From [Phialemoniopsis] sp. UDSM-2020 (lineage: Eukaryota > Ascomycota > Sordariomycetes > Thyridiales > Thyridiaceae), in contig JAEILZ010000003.1 of assembly GCA_018873225.1 (NCBI GenBank), forward strand, positions 3,720,001-3,784,000: a stretch of DNA of 64,000 nucleotides, in the 5' to 3' direction. Shown piece after piece: positions 12,101 to 26,458 of this stretch. The notes below the pieces were generated by a model. It had not been told where the DNA came from and ran no database searches. It was given only the letters and a program-made list of their open reading frames with translations. The first letter of the stretch is position 1. Each line of letters opens with the position of its first letter. Position numbers and translations under genes: made by a program.

Positions 12101-13118
12101 CAGGGGGCCATCCTCGTGCATCCTCCACCCCGGGAAGGGAACCCTTCCCACTCTTTGAGTAGTCTTCCCGCCGCTTCGGGGTGGTGGTGTGGGCATTCCA
12201 GGTCGACCGACCATCATGCATCATCCAGGACCACCTCCTCCACAACACAAAGTACCCATTCCCACTCTGGTCCACTCCGTGCTTCTTTATTTTTACTCTG
12301 GGACTAGGTAGGAGGATCATCCTCTTCTCCAGCAAGAGAGTGTTCTTGTTCTTGTTCTTTGCTCCAATATCTATTTGGGGAATCTGCCGCGCTCAAATCA
12401 TCACACGAAACCCATCATCGTCACCACATTGCTGTCTGCCCTCGCTGCCATGTCCTTGCCAGCTCGAGTTTGCATCATATCTCGTCTGTGTGGAGTCTGT
12501 CTGCCCTCGCCCGTGTAACTCTAGTACCCATTCTGCCTCGAGACCTATACATACATATGTATATGTGTGTGTATATGTATATCTAAATGAGTTACGAGTG
12601 ACGAGGACCAGGGCCTTTGTTTCTTACACCTCCAGTTTTCCGTGCAGACAACCAGCGTCTGCGCTTCTTCCGTCGCTTATCCCGCTGTGCCGTCACAACG
12701 GGTCTTGGCAGTACCATTCTCTGCCGCGAGCTAGCCATCGCCTGGACTTATATCTCCCAGGGCTTCGCTGCCAAAGTCCTGCCTCTGTTGTGCCTCCAGC
12801 ACCAGTCACATCGCTACCGCAGTTACACTCGCCTCTCCTCGCTCACAACCAGATCTCTCCCGGCCTCTCTCTCTCCCTGTCTCTCCCTCTATCTCTCTCT
12901 CTCTTTCGTCGCAGCCTGTGAAAACCACATCCCACCCACCCTAGGTACTCGCCGGTCAGATACTTGCTTGTGGCGGCCACCGGGGCTGATCCATTTCTTC
13001 TTCTCCTATCTCGACTCTTCACACATTACTCGCCTCGTTCCACGTCCGAGGACAGACGGCTTGGTAACGGCAGCCGTTCAGGGGTTACCACAAGAGGACG
13101 ACAAGCTCCCAGTCCGTC
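6152..13118. other. Seven-kilobase gene-free interval upstream of RAD3 and of the C2H2 regulator
   Basis: No reading frame here has a recognisable domain, and all are short and scattered on both strands. Visible content: a long inverted repeat at 6500-6590; five exact copies of a 9-mer (TACGGAGTA or its complement) between 8548 and 10990; GGCCACA-type tandem units near 10425-10451; a purine-rich GA tract at about 9121-9186; a palindrome GTACATATGTAC near 10192; TATG/TGTG repeats near 12549-12583; and a CT-rich tract at about 12858-12908 just before the C2H2 start. The last 1-2 kb is pyrimidine-rich and probably belongs to the 5' leader or promoter of the C2H2 gene. Non-coding transcripts cannot be excluded. 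Confidence 0.6.
6500..6590. repeat. Imperfect inverted repeat (hairpin) upstream of RAD3
   Basis: The left arm at 6500-6524 and the right arm at 6562-6590 pair as GATGTCCAT (9 bp) and ACCAGACGCAG (11 bp), separated by a small asymmetric bulge. The loop is about 37 bp. It lies about 350 bp upstream of the RAD3 start codon. It could be a mini-transposon remnant or a transcribed hairpin; no function is shown by the sequence. Confidence 0.75.
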
Positions 13119-14481
13119 ATGGAACTTACACCTCCACTGACCAGATCGCCCGCCTCTCCTCCCAACTCCTACTGCCCCTCTGAGGAGGGATCGTCCCTGG
13201 ACTACCCTTCTCCTGGCCTCGCTGCGCAGAATTATAAGCTTTCGTCGCACTACAGCCGTGGATTTCCCTGCGGCATGGCACCGCCCATGGACTCGGACAC
13301 ACCACTCCCTCCCCTGGGAGCTCTCGGCCAAACAGATTGGGGCGAGTCGGCTCTTTTGCAGCCTGTCTCAACGTCGACGACCATACCCAGCATCATGTCT
13401 GCGGAATACGACGCCTTCGGAGGCTACCATCAGCCTCTGCATCATAGCTATGGAACGGATGTCTACGCCGCGCACGCGGTGCAGGAGCCTGCTCTCACAG
13501 CAACGCCTCCCACTGCCAGACATTCGCTGTCCAGGTCCCCGATACCTACGGCTTCCCGGGCCCAGTTTACGCCAGAGATGACTTCCTCCAGCATGGGTGT
13601 GTCCCGTGTCAAGTTAGAGCAGCACCCCGACTATGCCCTCGCGGACATGTCCCATTACGCTGCTTCACGACCGCTGCCTGGTCATTATGGGCCGGACTCC
13701 GATGCCTATCTTTCCACGTCTGGGGGGTATTTAACAGACAACTCGCTGTCCGCGTGGGGAAAACCAGAGTATGTTCCTCTCGAGACGGATCCATACTACG
13801 GTGAAGCACCGGGTCAACCAGCCGGCATGGCGCAGGACCGCTCGGCCAAAGGCGCCCGCCCGCGCAGAACTCCGCGACGGCTGACCACCAAGGAGGAGGC
13901 CAACTTCCAGTGCGAAGTCAAGGGCTGTGGGAAACTCTTCAGTAGAAGTTACAACTTCAAAGCCCACATGGAGACGCACGACGAGAAGCGCGAATACCCG
14001 TTTCCCTGCCAGGTGCAGGGGTGCAATAAAAAGTTTGTACGCAAGACCGACTTGCAGAGGCACCATCAGAGCGTGCATATGAAGGAAAGGAACCACAAGT
14101 GCGATTATTGCGGCCGCCTGTTTGCCCGCAAGGATACATTAAGGAGGTAAGGGGTGCTGGACTTTGGTAATCTCTGCGATGACAGAATGGTAGGCGGCTG
14201 ACAAACTCTCTAGGCACATGGACGACGGGTGCTCCAAGAGATTCGACATCGGGACCCTTGATCTGCGTACGGAAGGATATGATGACCAGACGTCCGTGGG
14301 CCGAGCCACGGCCAACGCGATGGGGCACCACACACACCAGTCGAGAGCGCTCCCTTCCCTCTCTTCGACAGGTACTCTAGGGCCAACCGAACTGCTGACG
14401 GGGATGCCCTCTGTCATGTCACGAGGTCGCCATGATGAGCAGCCTCTGGAGAACCAAGCGTGGGATCGAAGGCTGGGCTGA
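13119..14481 (+). CDS. C2H2 zinc-finger transcription factor (three fingers, last one C2HC)
   Basis: Two exons, 13119-14146 and 14214-14481, with a 67-bp intron (GTAAGG...TAG, branch-like GCTGAC) give 431 residues. Without splicing, the first frame would stop at 14150 in the middle of finger 3. The N-terminal ~260 residues are Ser/Pro/Tyr-rich and disordered-looking. A basic stretch (RPRRTPRRLTTKEE) precedes the fingers at about residues 265-350: finger 1 is C-x4-C-x12-H-x3-H, finger 2 is C-x4-C-x12-H-x4-H, and finger 3 is C-x2-C-x12-H-x4-C. The intron falls immediately before the finger-3 histidine codon. The short C-terminal tail is Ser/Thr-rich. It is expected to be a nuclear DNA-binding regulator; I cannot name an ortholog, so the target genes are unknown. 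The long upstream interval suggests complex control. Confidence 0.88.
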
Positions 14482-16107
14482 TTGCTCGAGGGCCTGAAGA
14501 GATTGGCCAGCGGAACCTTCGCCACTGTAGCCGACACCCGAACCCCAACAGGATTAGGCAGGGTCGAGATGCAAAGGCACTCGGCAACACGATCCAAGGG
14601 CAGGCCGCACTCTGGCTCTCGAAGCGCAATGCGAAGACGTGGCTGAGCTTCGCTCCAGTATAACACTTCGCCACCACTCCCCCAGAAACGACTACACACA
14701 GTACTGCCCATGCGTACGTGCATCATCACTCGGGTATACTGGGGATGTCGCGCCGGTCCATCGGCCGGATTGAGAGAAGCTCCGGTTGTACAAAACCGAC
14801 TGCCAGGGGAGGGAACATACCAGTGAGATGAAACGACAAGGAAATGATAGAACCTATGAATAGACCATCTGGTCCGGCAGAGCGCGAAACAGCGCAGGTC
14901 ATGACTGCAGCTCTCCGGGTCTGCTTATACGACCCAAAAGCGGCGTCCCCTACTCTTGCGTGGTGTTTGTGCTCCGCCATAGTCAACGATGGCACCCTCG
15001 CATCTCGGCACTTGTTTAGGGAGAGGTGCTAACCTGGAGGCAATACGCCGATGCGATTCGATTGCAGCAACCCATCGGATTTGCCTCTGTAAGCTGAGTT
15101 TGGACCATTATTCTCGTCCGAGTGGCTCCGGCTTATACCACTCAAACTGGCAAAAGTCCACACAGCTTCGGGCTGTCGAATATCTAGGCGGGGAAAAGGA
15201 TATAGCCGGCAGGGCGACTGAATGGGCCTCGTGCTGGGCTGTGCACCGTTCCATTTCGCCCAGCACTGCCTGTCTGCGTGCTCGCGAGCCTGACACCACC
15301 TGGGCACCCACCTCCCTGTCCGACTGACAACAACCATGACAAGGTGCCTACCTATCGAGGGAGTCGATAAGAGTTGGCCCAGGCACGGCGTCTTCCTGTC
15401 ACACTCGAGCGGGCTGGTCAAGGTTACACACCGCTAAGTTTAGACGCCAGTGGGCACGGTTTCAAGGACCGTAGGGATCTCCTCCTCACGTACATATACG
15501 ACAATTATTAGATGATCTTATACATTTCGACTCTGCTGCCTGGTATTGTTGCCACTACCGGCGTGTCTCATTGGTGGTGGGAACGGGTTCATCGCCCGAG
15601 CCTGTTGTCGTCGCTTCGCCTCGGGGGGCTGCCATGTCAGTTAATTACACCGCCAAAGCCAGGGCGAAGAGGCAAGCTCACAGCGGAGAACAGGCGGGAC
15701 GGGAGTCATAGCTGGTGGGTGCGCGCGTATATCGCCAATGCAACATTGCATGGTGGGTGGAGGGAGGGTGAGCCAAGGTAAAAGAGGACGGCCGAGTCGC
15801 CAACAACCGACATGCAAGGTAAGCTGCATGGCATTGGTTTTCTCGTTTGATCAGTTAGCGTTGCATTCCCAGGAGCTTGTACGACCGACAGACACGCCAC
15901 ACTCAAAGAATTAAGCGCACAACAGACTCTGCACTCATTTGTTTGTATCCATCTGAGTGACCTTTACACAATACAGTCGCTCGCTCCATTTCCACCGTGC
16001 CGCAGGGCCAAAGCTCGGCATCTATGATAGGTCACGATTACCCCCTAGTAGCTCCTCAATCTGGTGGTGGAGGCGGCGGTGCAGATGATGATGACATTTC
16101 CCAAGGC
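14482..16107. other. Intergenic region between the C2H2 gene and PRP3
   Basis: This 1.6-kb interval lies between the 3' ends of two convergent genes. Only short unconvincing frames occur on either strand, with no domain, tRNA-like cloverleaf or strong repeat recognised. It probably holds the two 3' untranslated regions. I see nothing else in it. Confidence 0.6.
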
Positions 16108-17592
16108 TCAGGCGATGCTCTTTGCCTGGGCCCAAAAGTTTTCCATCTTCACCCGTGAGAGCACCTCGCGCGCCTCTGCGTCTGTCTCGCAGACCCGACT
16201 GCCCCATTTCCTAAACGCTCTATTCTTGACCTCGCCTTCAAACACCACTTTGCACTCATTTCGCGAGAGGTCGCGAAGCCCGCCCGCCTCGTCCTCCGCC
16301 ATCAACCACTGGCGCATTGCCTCTCGCTTGGCACCGGAATCGCGCGAGGGCGCATTCTCGGTCCAGTCGATCCTGTTGAGCATGAGCTTTCTGTATTTCT
16401 CCACAGACCACGCACCGCCCTCCACAATCACCAGGTTGAACTTGGGGTTGAGAATCGTAATGCCTGTCAGAGCCAACTGCTCGGCATTGACGCCAACCTT
16501 GTACCGGTTCTTGCCATTGGCAAGGCTACCGATCTTGAACACGATGATGTGCAGTCCCTTGGCGGCGTCCTTCTCCTGGTTTGCCGCCAGCTTCTCGTGC
16601 TTTTGCTCCTTGGTCAGTTTTCGATCCTCGTTTGTCTGTAGATGCTTCTGTTGCCGGTCCGCAATCTCCCTGTTGACCCGTAATTCGACCGCGCTGGGAT
16701 CTGCAACAAACTCCTCTGAATAGACCCGCATCATGTTGTTCTTCTTGACCTTCGGTGGCGGCGCCGGGACAAGGCCCAGGCGAATCTTGGCCTGTTCCTC
16801 CTTCAGCTCAGCGCCTCTCCGCTGCCGCCGGAGCTTCGCCTGCTCCTTCGCAGTAAGATACATCGGTTTGGGCGCCGGTGCGTTCTTGTCCTGCGGCGGC
16901 TCCAGGGCTACTGGATGCTGGACGAACTCGGTGACTATGCTGTCTTCAGTGCCGATCTTGAGGTTGTCGACTTGATCATCGTCTCCGTAACTCGACCCGT
17001 CCACTAGTCCTTCGTCCCACCATTCGATTTCCGGTGGCTGCTCCACCACAAAATTCTTCTCGACGTCTAGGTCTTCGTCAATGCCAGCCTTGCGTGTCTG
17101 CTCGGCGATCCGCTTCTTCAAAGCTTCCAATGCTGCCTGCTTCCGAAGTGCATTCGCCTGGTGTATGTATTTGCCCTTTTGGTTGAAAATGAGCTGCCTT
17201 GCTTCCCGCTGCTTCCCGCTACCTCCCTGGTTTGCTGTACTATCATCGAGGTATGGGTTTTTGCGGCCGGCGGCTCCCGTAGAAGCCAGAGCGCCGTTCA
17301 AATGGCCCCTAGGTTGGTTTCGGGCAGAGTCGGCACCACTGCGGTAGCTACTTGGTCGTCCGGCAAAGGTTTTGGTTTCGCTTGATTTTGCCGTAGCGGG
17401 ACCTTGGGCGAGATCATCGAGCGCTGGGTGCAGGCCGACATTGAGGCCGCCTTTCGCTTTGCTGCCACCTATGGCAGCAGCAACTCGAGCCTTGAGCGCC
17501 GCCATACGATCCGCAGCTGACTCTGGCTTTTGCACTCGTGAAGTCGCGTCATGGCGCGGGCCAAGACTGCTGGGCATCTGGCTTCGATCCAT
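16108..17592 (-). CDS. prp3: PRP3, U4/U6 small nuclear ribonucleoprotein
   Basis: One uninterrupted 494-codon frame with ATG at 17592 and TGA at 16110-16108. The central part contains the PRP3 family signature: QREARQLIFNQKGKYIHQAN near residues 130-150, then IEWWDEG, and a highly charged helical region (KEQAKLRRQRRGAELKEEQ). The C-terminal ~130 residues form the DUF1115-type, ferredoxin-like domain that contacts U4/U6 RNA (ILNPKFNLVIVEGG, YRKLMLNRIDW). It acts in the nucleus as part of the U4/U6.U5 tri-snRNP before spliceosome activation. The N-terminus lacks an obvious PWI domain and is low-complexity, as in other fungal orthologs. It is divergent from RPA1 across 605 bp. Assignment rests on several family-specific blocks and is secure. 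Confidence 0.94.
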   Translation of the reverse strand: MDRSQMPSSLGPRHDATSRVQKPESAADRMAALKARVAAAIGGSKAKGGLNVGLHPALDDLAQGPATAKSSETKTFAGRPSSYRSGADSARNQPRGHLNGALASTGAAGRKNPYLDDSTANQGGSGKQREARQLIFNQKGKYIHQANALRKQAALEALKKRIAEQTRKAGIDEDLDVEKNFVVEQPPEIEWWDEGLVDGSSYGDDDQVDNLKIGTEDSIVTEFVQHPVALEPPQDKNAPAPKPMYLTAKEQAKLRRQRRGAELKEEQAKIRLGLVPAPPPKVKKNNMMRVYSEEFVADPSAVELRVNREIADRQQKHLQTNEDRKLTKEQKHEKLAANQEKDAAKGLHIIVFKIGSLANGKNRYKVGVNAEQLALTGITILNPKFNLVIVEGGAWSVEKYRKLMLNRIDWTENAPSRDSGAKREAMRQWLMAEDEAGGLRDLSRNECKVVFEGEVKNRAFRKWGSRVCETDAEAREVLSRVKMENFWAQAKSIA

Positions 17593-18197
17593 GTTGCAGC
17601 GACAGATCGGGGCCTAAGCGCGTGAAAGTCCTCCGTGCTAACTGCCTACGATTCTTGATGGTCGCGGTGCGCAGAGCTTAAGACGTTGAAAGGTTTGAAA
17701 TGTCGTGGGAATGCGATGTCGCCGAGGACTGCGCTGGTGCCTGCGAAAAAGTCCTGTATGAACGATGGAGCGAGTGAGAAAGTTCTGGACTTTTGATTGC
17801 ATGGAGTTGATGTTGATGAGCTTCAATGCCAACCCGTCCATTCACTCATCCATCACGTGCGCTAAAAGCTGAAGGTGTCCAGCGAGGAGGATGCAGCCTG
17901 GCAAGCCTGGCAAGCCTGGACACACGCCGCGGCGCCCCCAGTTTTACTGCCGATCCACACCGCCAAAAACTTTCTGACCGGCTTTGAGTGTTAGCTTTTC
18001 GAGCATCAATTTTTTGCTATTCCACCCATCCAGCCCCGCCCAACATGATCGCAAACGAACCTGTCAATTGACACAATTTGATGAGCTGTTTTCTTGGGCT
18101 GTGAAACTCGGGCTGGGAACTTCGGCACCTTTTATATTCACAGGGCCCTTTCGAGGCGTACTTTGTTGAAGCCTATTCGCATGTGCGGATCGCCGCC
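17593..18197. promoter_or_regulatory. Divergent promoter between PRP3 and RPA1
   Basis: This 605-bp interval serves two essential genes transcribed away from each other. It contains a short tandem repeat, GCCTGGCAA twice followed by GCCTGG, at about 17896-17919, and a TATA-like TTTTATATT at about 18129-18137, some 60 bp before the RPA1 start. No RIP-type mutation is visible. Promoter activity is inferred from gene layout. Confidence 0.6.
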
Positions 18198-18201
18198 ATG
18201 A
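18181..18201 (+). promoter_or_regulatory. Six-codon upstream ORF overlapping the RPA1 start codon
   Basis: ATG at 18181 opens a six-codon frame (MCGSPP) whose TGA at 18199-18201 overlaps the RPA1 ATG at 18198-18200 in an ATGA arrangement. If the mRNA begins upstream of 18181, ribosomes would have to skip this codon or terminate and restart on the main ATG, giving translational control. The transcript start is not known, so this is a candidate only. Confidence 0.45.
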
Positions 18202-21200
18202 ACATCTCGCAACCCGTCGCCTCCTCCGTGGAGAGCGTCGAGTTCACCTTCCTGTCCGCAGAAGAGATTCGGGCTATTTCGGTTCGTCGAATTGAAAATG
18301 AGAGCACATTCGACACCCTGTTGAACCCTGTTCCCGGTGGTCTCTACGATCCGGCTCTCGGCTCTTGGGGAGATGCCCTGTATGTCTCTCTTTTCTTCCT
18401 CCAGATGCGCTGAACAGCATTGGAGACTGACTTTTGCGTTCTTAGATGCACGACATGCAACCTTGGGCAACTACTATGTCCCGGTCACCCCGGCCACATC
18501 GAGCTGCCCGTGCCTGTGTACCACCCTGTATTCATGGACCAGGTACTACGCCTGCTTCGAGCCGAATGTGTTTACTGCCACCGTTTTAGACTGCGGGCCC
18601 AGGATCTGAACCGCTACGTGTGCAAGCTTCGTCTCCTACAGCATGGACTTCTCCACGAGGCTCGCCAGATCGACGTCATAGACAACAATTATAACGACAT
18701 CGATACTCCTGGCATACCCTCGGCCCACGCGCCAGAGGCAGAGGACGATAATGACGCTCATGTCGACGGTACGATTCGAGCCCGGAATTTATATGTTCGC
18801 AACGCCATCCTCGGCCATCAAATAAGCCTCGGAGATATCCGCAAGGGGAAGCACGAGGGTGCTTCGGAAATGCGTCGGGAGCTCATCAAAGACTTCCTCA
18901 AAGAGGTCGTCGTGGGCAGGCAGTGCGCAAGCTGTTCTGGCATCTCTCCTTCCTACAGAAAGGACCGTTTCGTCAAGATTTTCGAGAAACCCCTGACGCC
19001 AAAGGAGCAAGCCAAGATGGCTGCAGGCCGCTTCAAGCTCCGCGATGCTTTGTCTCTGCGCCAGAAACCTAAGCACTCGGCTCCTGGGTACCAGTCTGAC
19101 GAAGCTATTGCCGATGTCGACTCACCATCCTCTGATGGTAGTGAGGCAGACGCGTCGGAGGAGAGCGAGTCAGGTGAAGAGCTCGATGAGCATGGCAATG
19201 TCGTCAAGCAGGCCCCGACTTTGACACGCACTGCCGACAAGGTTCCCCCTAGGCATCGTTACATCAGTGCCCAGGAGGTCCTCGAGAGGCTGAGGCTTCT
19301 GTTCGATAAAGAACAAGAAGTCTTGCAACTGGTTTACAACTCCAAGCCTGTGCAGAAGAAGTCTTTCAAGGTCACGCCCGAAATGTTTTTCCTTCAGACC
19401 ATTTTGGTGCCGCCGAATCGTTATCGACCAGAGGCTCGCACTGGCGACTCGCAGATTGCTGAAGCATCTCAGAATTCTCTCTACAAATTGATCATGGGCG
19501 CATCGCTCAAGGTTGCCCAGATTTCCCGCGAGATCAGTGGACAAAGCCTTGACAAGTCCGAGCGATACGCTTCGCGGCAGCCCCGAGATATCACCTCTCT
19601 GCACGAATCCTGGACTGAACTGCAGGATTGTGTCAACTCGCTGATTGACAGAAATAAGAACCCGGTCCAGGGCCAAGCCGCCAAGAGGAACGAGGAGGGC
19701 ATTAAACAAAAGCTCGAGAAGAAAGAGGGTCTCTTCCGGAAGAACATGATGGGCAAGCGCGTCAACTACGCGGCTCGAAGTGTCATCTCGCCCGATCCGA
19801 ACATCGAAACAAACGAGATTGGCGTGCCACCAGTCTTTGCGCGAAAGCTAACCTACCCTGAACCTGTGACGAGTCACAACTTCAAGGACCTCCAGCAGGC
19901 GGTGATCAATGGCGTCGACAAGTGGCCCGGTGCGTCAGGGATCGAGAATGAAAACGGACAGATCATCAACCTGCGAACCAAGTCACTGGAGGATCGTGTC
20001 TCTCTTGCAAACCAGCTTCTCGCGCCGACAAACAATAACTTTAGCGGCATGCGCAACAAAAAAGTCCACCGACATCTGACCAATGGCGATGTCGTCCTCA
20101 TGAACCGTCAGCCAACCTTGCACAAACCCTCAATCATGGGCCACCGCGTCCGTGTTCTGCCGGGTGAGAAGACGATCCGGATGCACTATGCCAATTGCAA
20201 CACGTACAATGCCGACTTTGACGGCGACGAGATGAACATGCACTTTCCACAGAACGAAGTCGCACGAGCGGAGGCTCTGCAACTTGCCGACACTGACCAC
20301 CAATACCTCTCTGGCACGGCCGGGAAACCCCTACGAGGCCTCATTCAGGACCATCTCTCCGTCTCCGTTGCCCTTTGCAACAAGGATACCTTCTTCGACA
20401 GAGGCTCGTACCAACAGCTTATCTACAGCGCGCTGCGCCCGGAAAGCGGCCACATCTCGGGCGAGAGAATAGAGCTGCTGCCGCCGGCTGTCCTCAAACC
20501 GGTCCCCAGATGGACAGGCAAACAGATCATCTCCACGATATTGAAGAACACCAAACCTCCCGGCTATGGCGATCTTTGGATGACCGGTAAAACACAGATC
20601 CCGGCCGACAGGTGGGGCGCACACTCTGAGGAGCATCATGTCCTCTTCCGGGACGGCCAGCTCGTCACTGGCATCTTGGATAAGTCACAGCTGGGCCCGA
20701 GCTCGGGTGGCTTTATCCATTCCGTGCACGAAGTCTACGGCCCTTCTGTGGCCGGCAAGCTGCTGAGCAGCATGGGTCGCTTGCTGACCAAGTACTTGAA
20801 CATGCGGGCGTTCACTTGCGGCATGGATGACCTGCGGCTCACTCCAGAGGGCGAGGCCAACCGAAAGAGCCAACTTGAGGCTGCCAGTGAAGTCGGTCTC
20901 CGTGTTGCCGCCACCTATGTGTCTCTGGACGCCCAGGACGTTACAGCTTCCGACCCCGGACTTCTGGAGAGACTGGAGGAGGTTATGCGAGACGATAGCA
21001 AACAAGAGGGCCTGGACATGTTGATGAACGGGGCAAACGGAGAGGTATCCAGCAAGGTTACGAAAACCTGCCTTCCCTTCGGACTGCAGAAGCAGTTCCC
21101 AAAGAATCAGATGCAGGCCATGACTATCTCTGGTGCGAAGGGAGGTCTGGTCAACGCCAATCTGATCTCGTGCAATCTTGGTCAACAGGTTCTGGAGGGA

Positions 21201-23450
21201 AGAAGAGTTCCACTCATGGTCAGCGGTAAATCCTTGCCCTGCTTCCCAGCCTTCGACACAGACGTGCGAGCTGGCGGCTACATCGTCAGTCGCTTCCTTA
21301 CTGGTATCAGACCACAAGAGTACTATTTCCATCACATGGCTGGTCGTGAAGGATTGATCGATACTGCTGTCAAGACTTCCAGGTCAGGCTACCTACAGAG
21401 ATGTCTGATCAAGGGCATGGAAGGTCTCGAGGTGGCTTACGATACATCCGTCCGAGACTCGGATGGGACGCTAGTCCAGTTTCTCTACGGCGAGGATGGA
21501 CTCGATGTTACCAAGCAGAAGTACCTGACGGATTTCGGGTTTCTGCTGCACAACCTGGGCTCTCAGCTATCTTATGTCAAATTCACGGATCCCCAAACGA
21601 GCTCCCTCTTTGAACACAGAGACGAGTTCATGAAGCAGATGAAGTCCAGGATCAAGAAGGCCAGAGCATCGCCCGCATGCTCTCTCGCTCCTCTCAACTC
21701 AGAGGTCAACGTCGTGAAACATGCCTTCGCCACTTCTGAGCGCTATTTCGAGACGATGACTCAGTATGTGAAGGACAACAAGGATGGCCTGATCAAGGAA
21801 AAGGGCGACAAGCATGATGGGCCCCAGGGAAAACCGCGTATGGGCAAAAAGGCAGTGGAGAAGGTCTTCGTTGCCAAGTATCTGAGGTCTCTTGTTGAAC
21901 CTGGCGAGGCGATTGGCATTGTTGCGGGACAGTCTGTTGGAGAGCCCTCGACTCAGATGACGCTGAACACGTTCCATTTGGCGGGACACTCGGCCAAGAA
22001 CGTCACATTGGGTATCCCACGACTCCGAGAGATTCTCATGACGGCCAGTGCGCGCATCTCAACCCCGGCCATGACGCTATATCTCAATGAAGAGCTTTCC
22101 GCGGAGGACGGACAGAGGTTCGCAAAATCAGTCAGTGTGCTGCCTTTGTCCCACGTTCTCGACAAAATCACCGTTCGGGAGCGCGTCGGCAAGGGCAAGG
22201 GATATGCCCTGGCCAAAATGTACGACATCCGCCTCGCGTTCTTCCCCTCGAGGGAATACACCCAGACATATGCCATCTTCAAGGCCGATGTCCTCAATAC
22301 CGTGGAGAAGAAGCTGCTGCCCAACCTGCGGAAGCTCCTTGAGAAGGAGATCAAGCAGAGACAGGGAGGCAAGGACAGCGCCGCCATGCCCGAGGTGGGA
22401 GTGAAATCAGGCGTCGTCGAAATGGCGTCAACAAATGCGGATGAGAACGGCGTCTTTGATGAGGACGGCGACGACGACGAAGGGGACGACGATGCGACCA
22501 ATGCCAAACAGCGCCAGAACCGGACAGAAGCCGTTTCTTACGGGCCAAACGACGAGGAGGATGATGCAATTCAAGCACGCATGGAGCAGGAGGCCGCCTC
22601 TGATGACGATGAGCTGCCCGAAGACGAGGGTTTCGTCGGCAGCCCACGCTCTCTAGCAGAAGATGACGACGACATGGATGGTGACGATGGCAGCAAGTCG
22701 TCGGATAAGGGTCAGTCACGGGAGGCACGAGTCAAGGATAATAACCCCCACGTGTCCCAGTTCCGGTGTGACGAGAAACTGGGAGAGTGGTGCGAGTTCA
22801 CGCTGGAGTTCTCTGTCACCATGCCCAAGATTCTCATGCTCAACATTGTTCAGGATGCGGTGCGCAAGTCGCTGGTGCAGCAGATCGATGGCATAGGCTC
22901 GTGCACGTTTGTGCCAGACGAGAAGACGACGGACCCCCGGACCGGGCTGGAGCGCTGCGTGCCCGTGGTGCACACCCAAGGCGCCAACATCCGGGCGATG
23001 CAGAGATATGGCGACTATCTCAACCCCAACCGGATCTCGACCAACGACATTGTAGCCGTGCTCGATATCTACGGCGTCGAGGCGTGCCGGAGCAACATCA
23101 TCCGTGAGCTGAGCAACGTGTTCGAGTCGCACGGCATTGGCGTTGATAACCGCCATCTCAACCTCATCGGCGATTACATGACGAGGAATGGAGGCTTCAC
23201 GCCGTTCAACCGCATGGGTCTTAGCGGCAACGTCAGCCCGTTTACCAAGATGAGTTTTGAAACGACGCTGGCCTTCTTGAAGGACGCGGTGCTGGACGGG
23301 GATTGGGACGACCTCACGACGCCGAGCAGTCGGCTGGTCATGGGTCGGCTGGGCAAGACTGGTACAGGCTCATTCGATGTCTTGACGCAAATTCCCACGG
23401 AGCATTACGACTCTATGCACGCCGGCCAGAGCTCGATCTCGGTATCGTGA
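18198..23450 (+). CDS. rpa1: RPA1 (A190), largest subunit of RNA polymerase I
   Basis: Two exons, 18198-18379 and 18446-23450, separated by a 66-bp intron (GTATGT...TTAG), encode 1728 residues; yeast Rpa190 has 1664. The clamp zinc site CTTCNLGQLLCPGHPGH spans residues 62-78, just after the splice. The catalytic Mg-binding loop NADFDGDEMNMHFP has its DFDGD at residues 651-655. The bridge-helix/trigger-loop region includes IGIVAGQSVGEPSTQMTLNTFH. An acidic insert rich in Asp/Glu (about 22430-22720) occupies the place of the jaw-domain linker typical of Pol I. The enzyme transcribes the 35S rRNA precursor in the nucleolus. I chose ATG 18198 because the protein then begins MNISQPVAS; an in-frame GTG at 18183 is not credible. 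AATAAA follows the stop at 23454. Confidence 0.97.

Positions 23451-26458
<3,008 letters not shown>

Noticed and set aside
12181..12921. 246-codon plus-strand frame before the C2H2 gene
   Set aside because: Composition follows CT-rich and TATG simple repeats (Ser/Leu/Tyr-Val runs), with no domain; it lies in the likely promoter or leader of the C2H2 gene.
12617..13183. 188-codon plus-strand frame overlapping the C2H2 start
   Set aside because: It overlaps the true start in another frame and consists largely of leader sequence with simple repeats; no recognisable motif.
18183..18197. GTG at 18183 as the RPA1 start
   Set aside because: Nuclear fungal genes start at ATG; ATG 18198 gives the expected N-terminus.
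18789..23398. Many long minus-strand frames inside RPA1
   Set aside because: They mirror codon bias of the 5-kb RPA1 frame and have no homology-like motifs; shadows.
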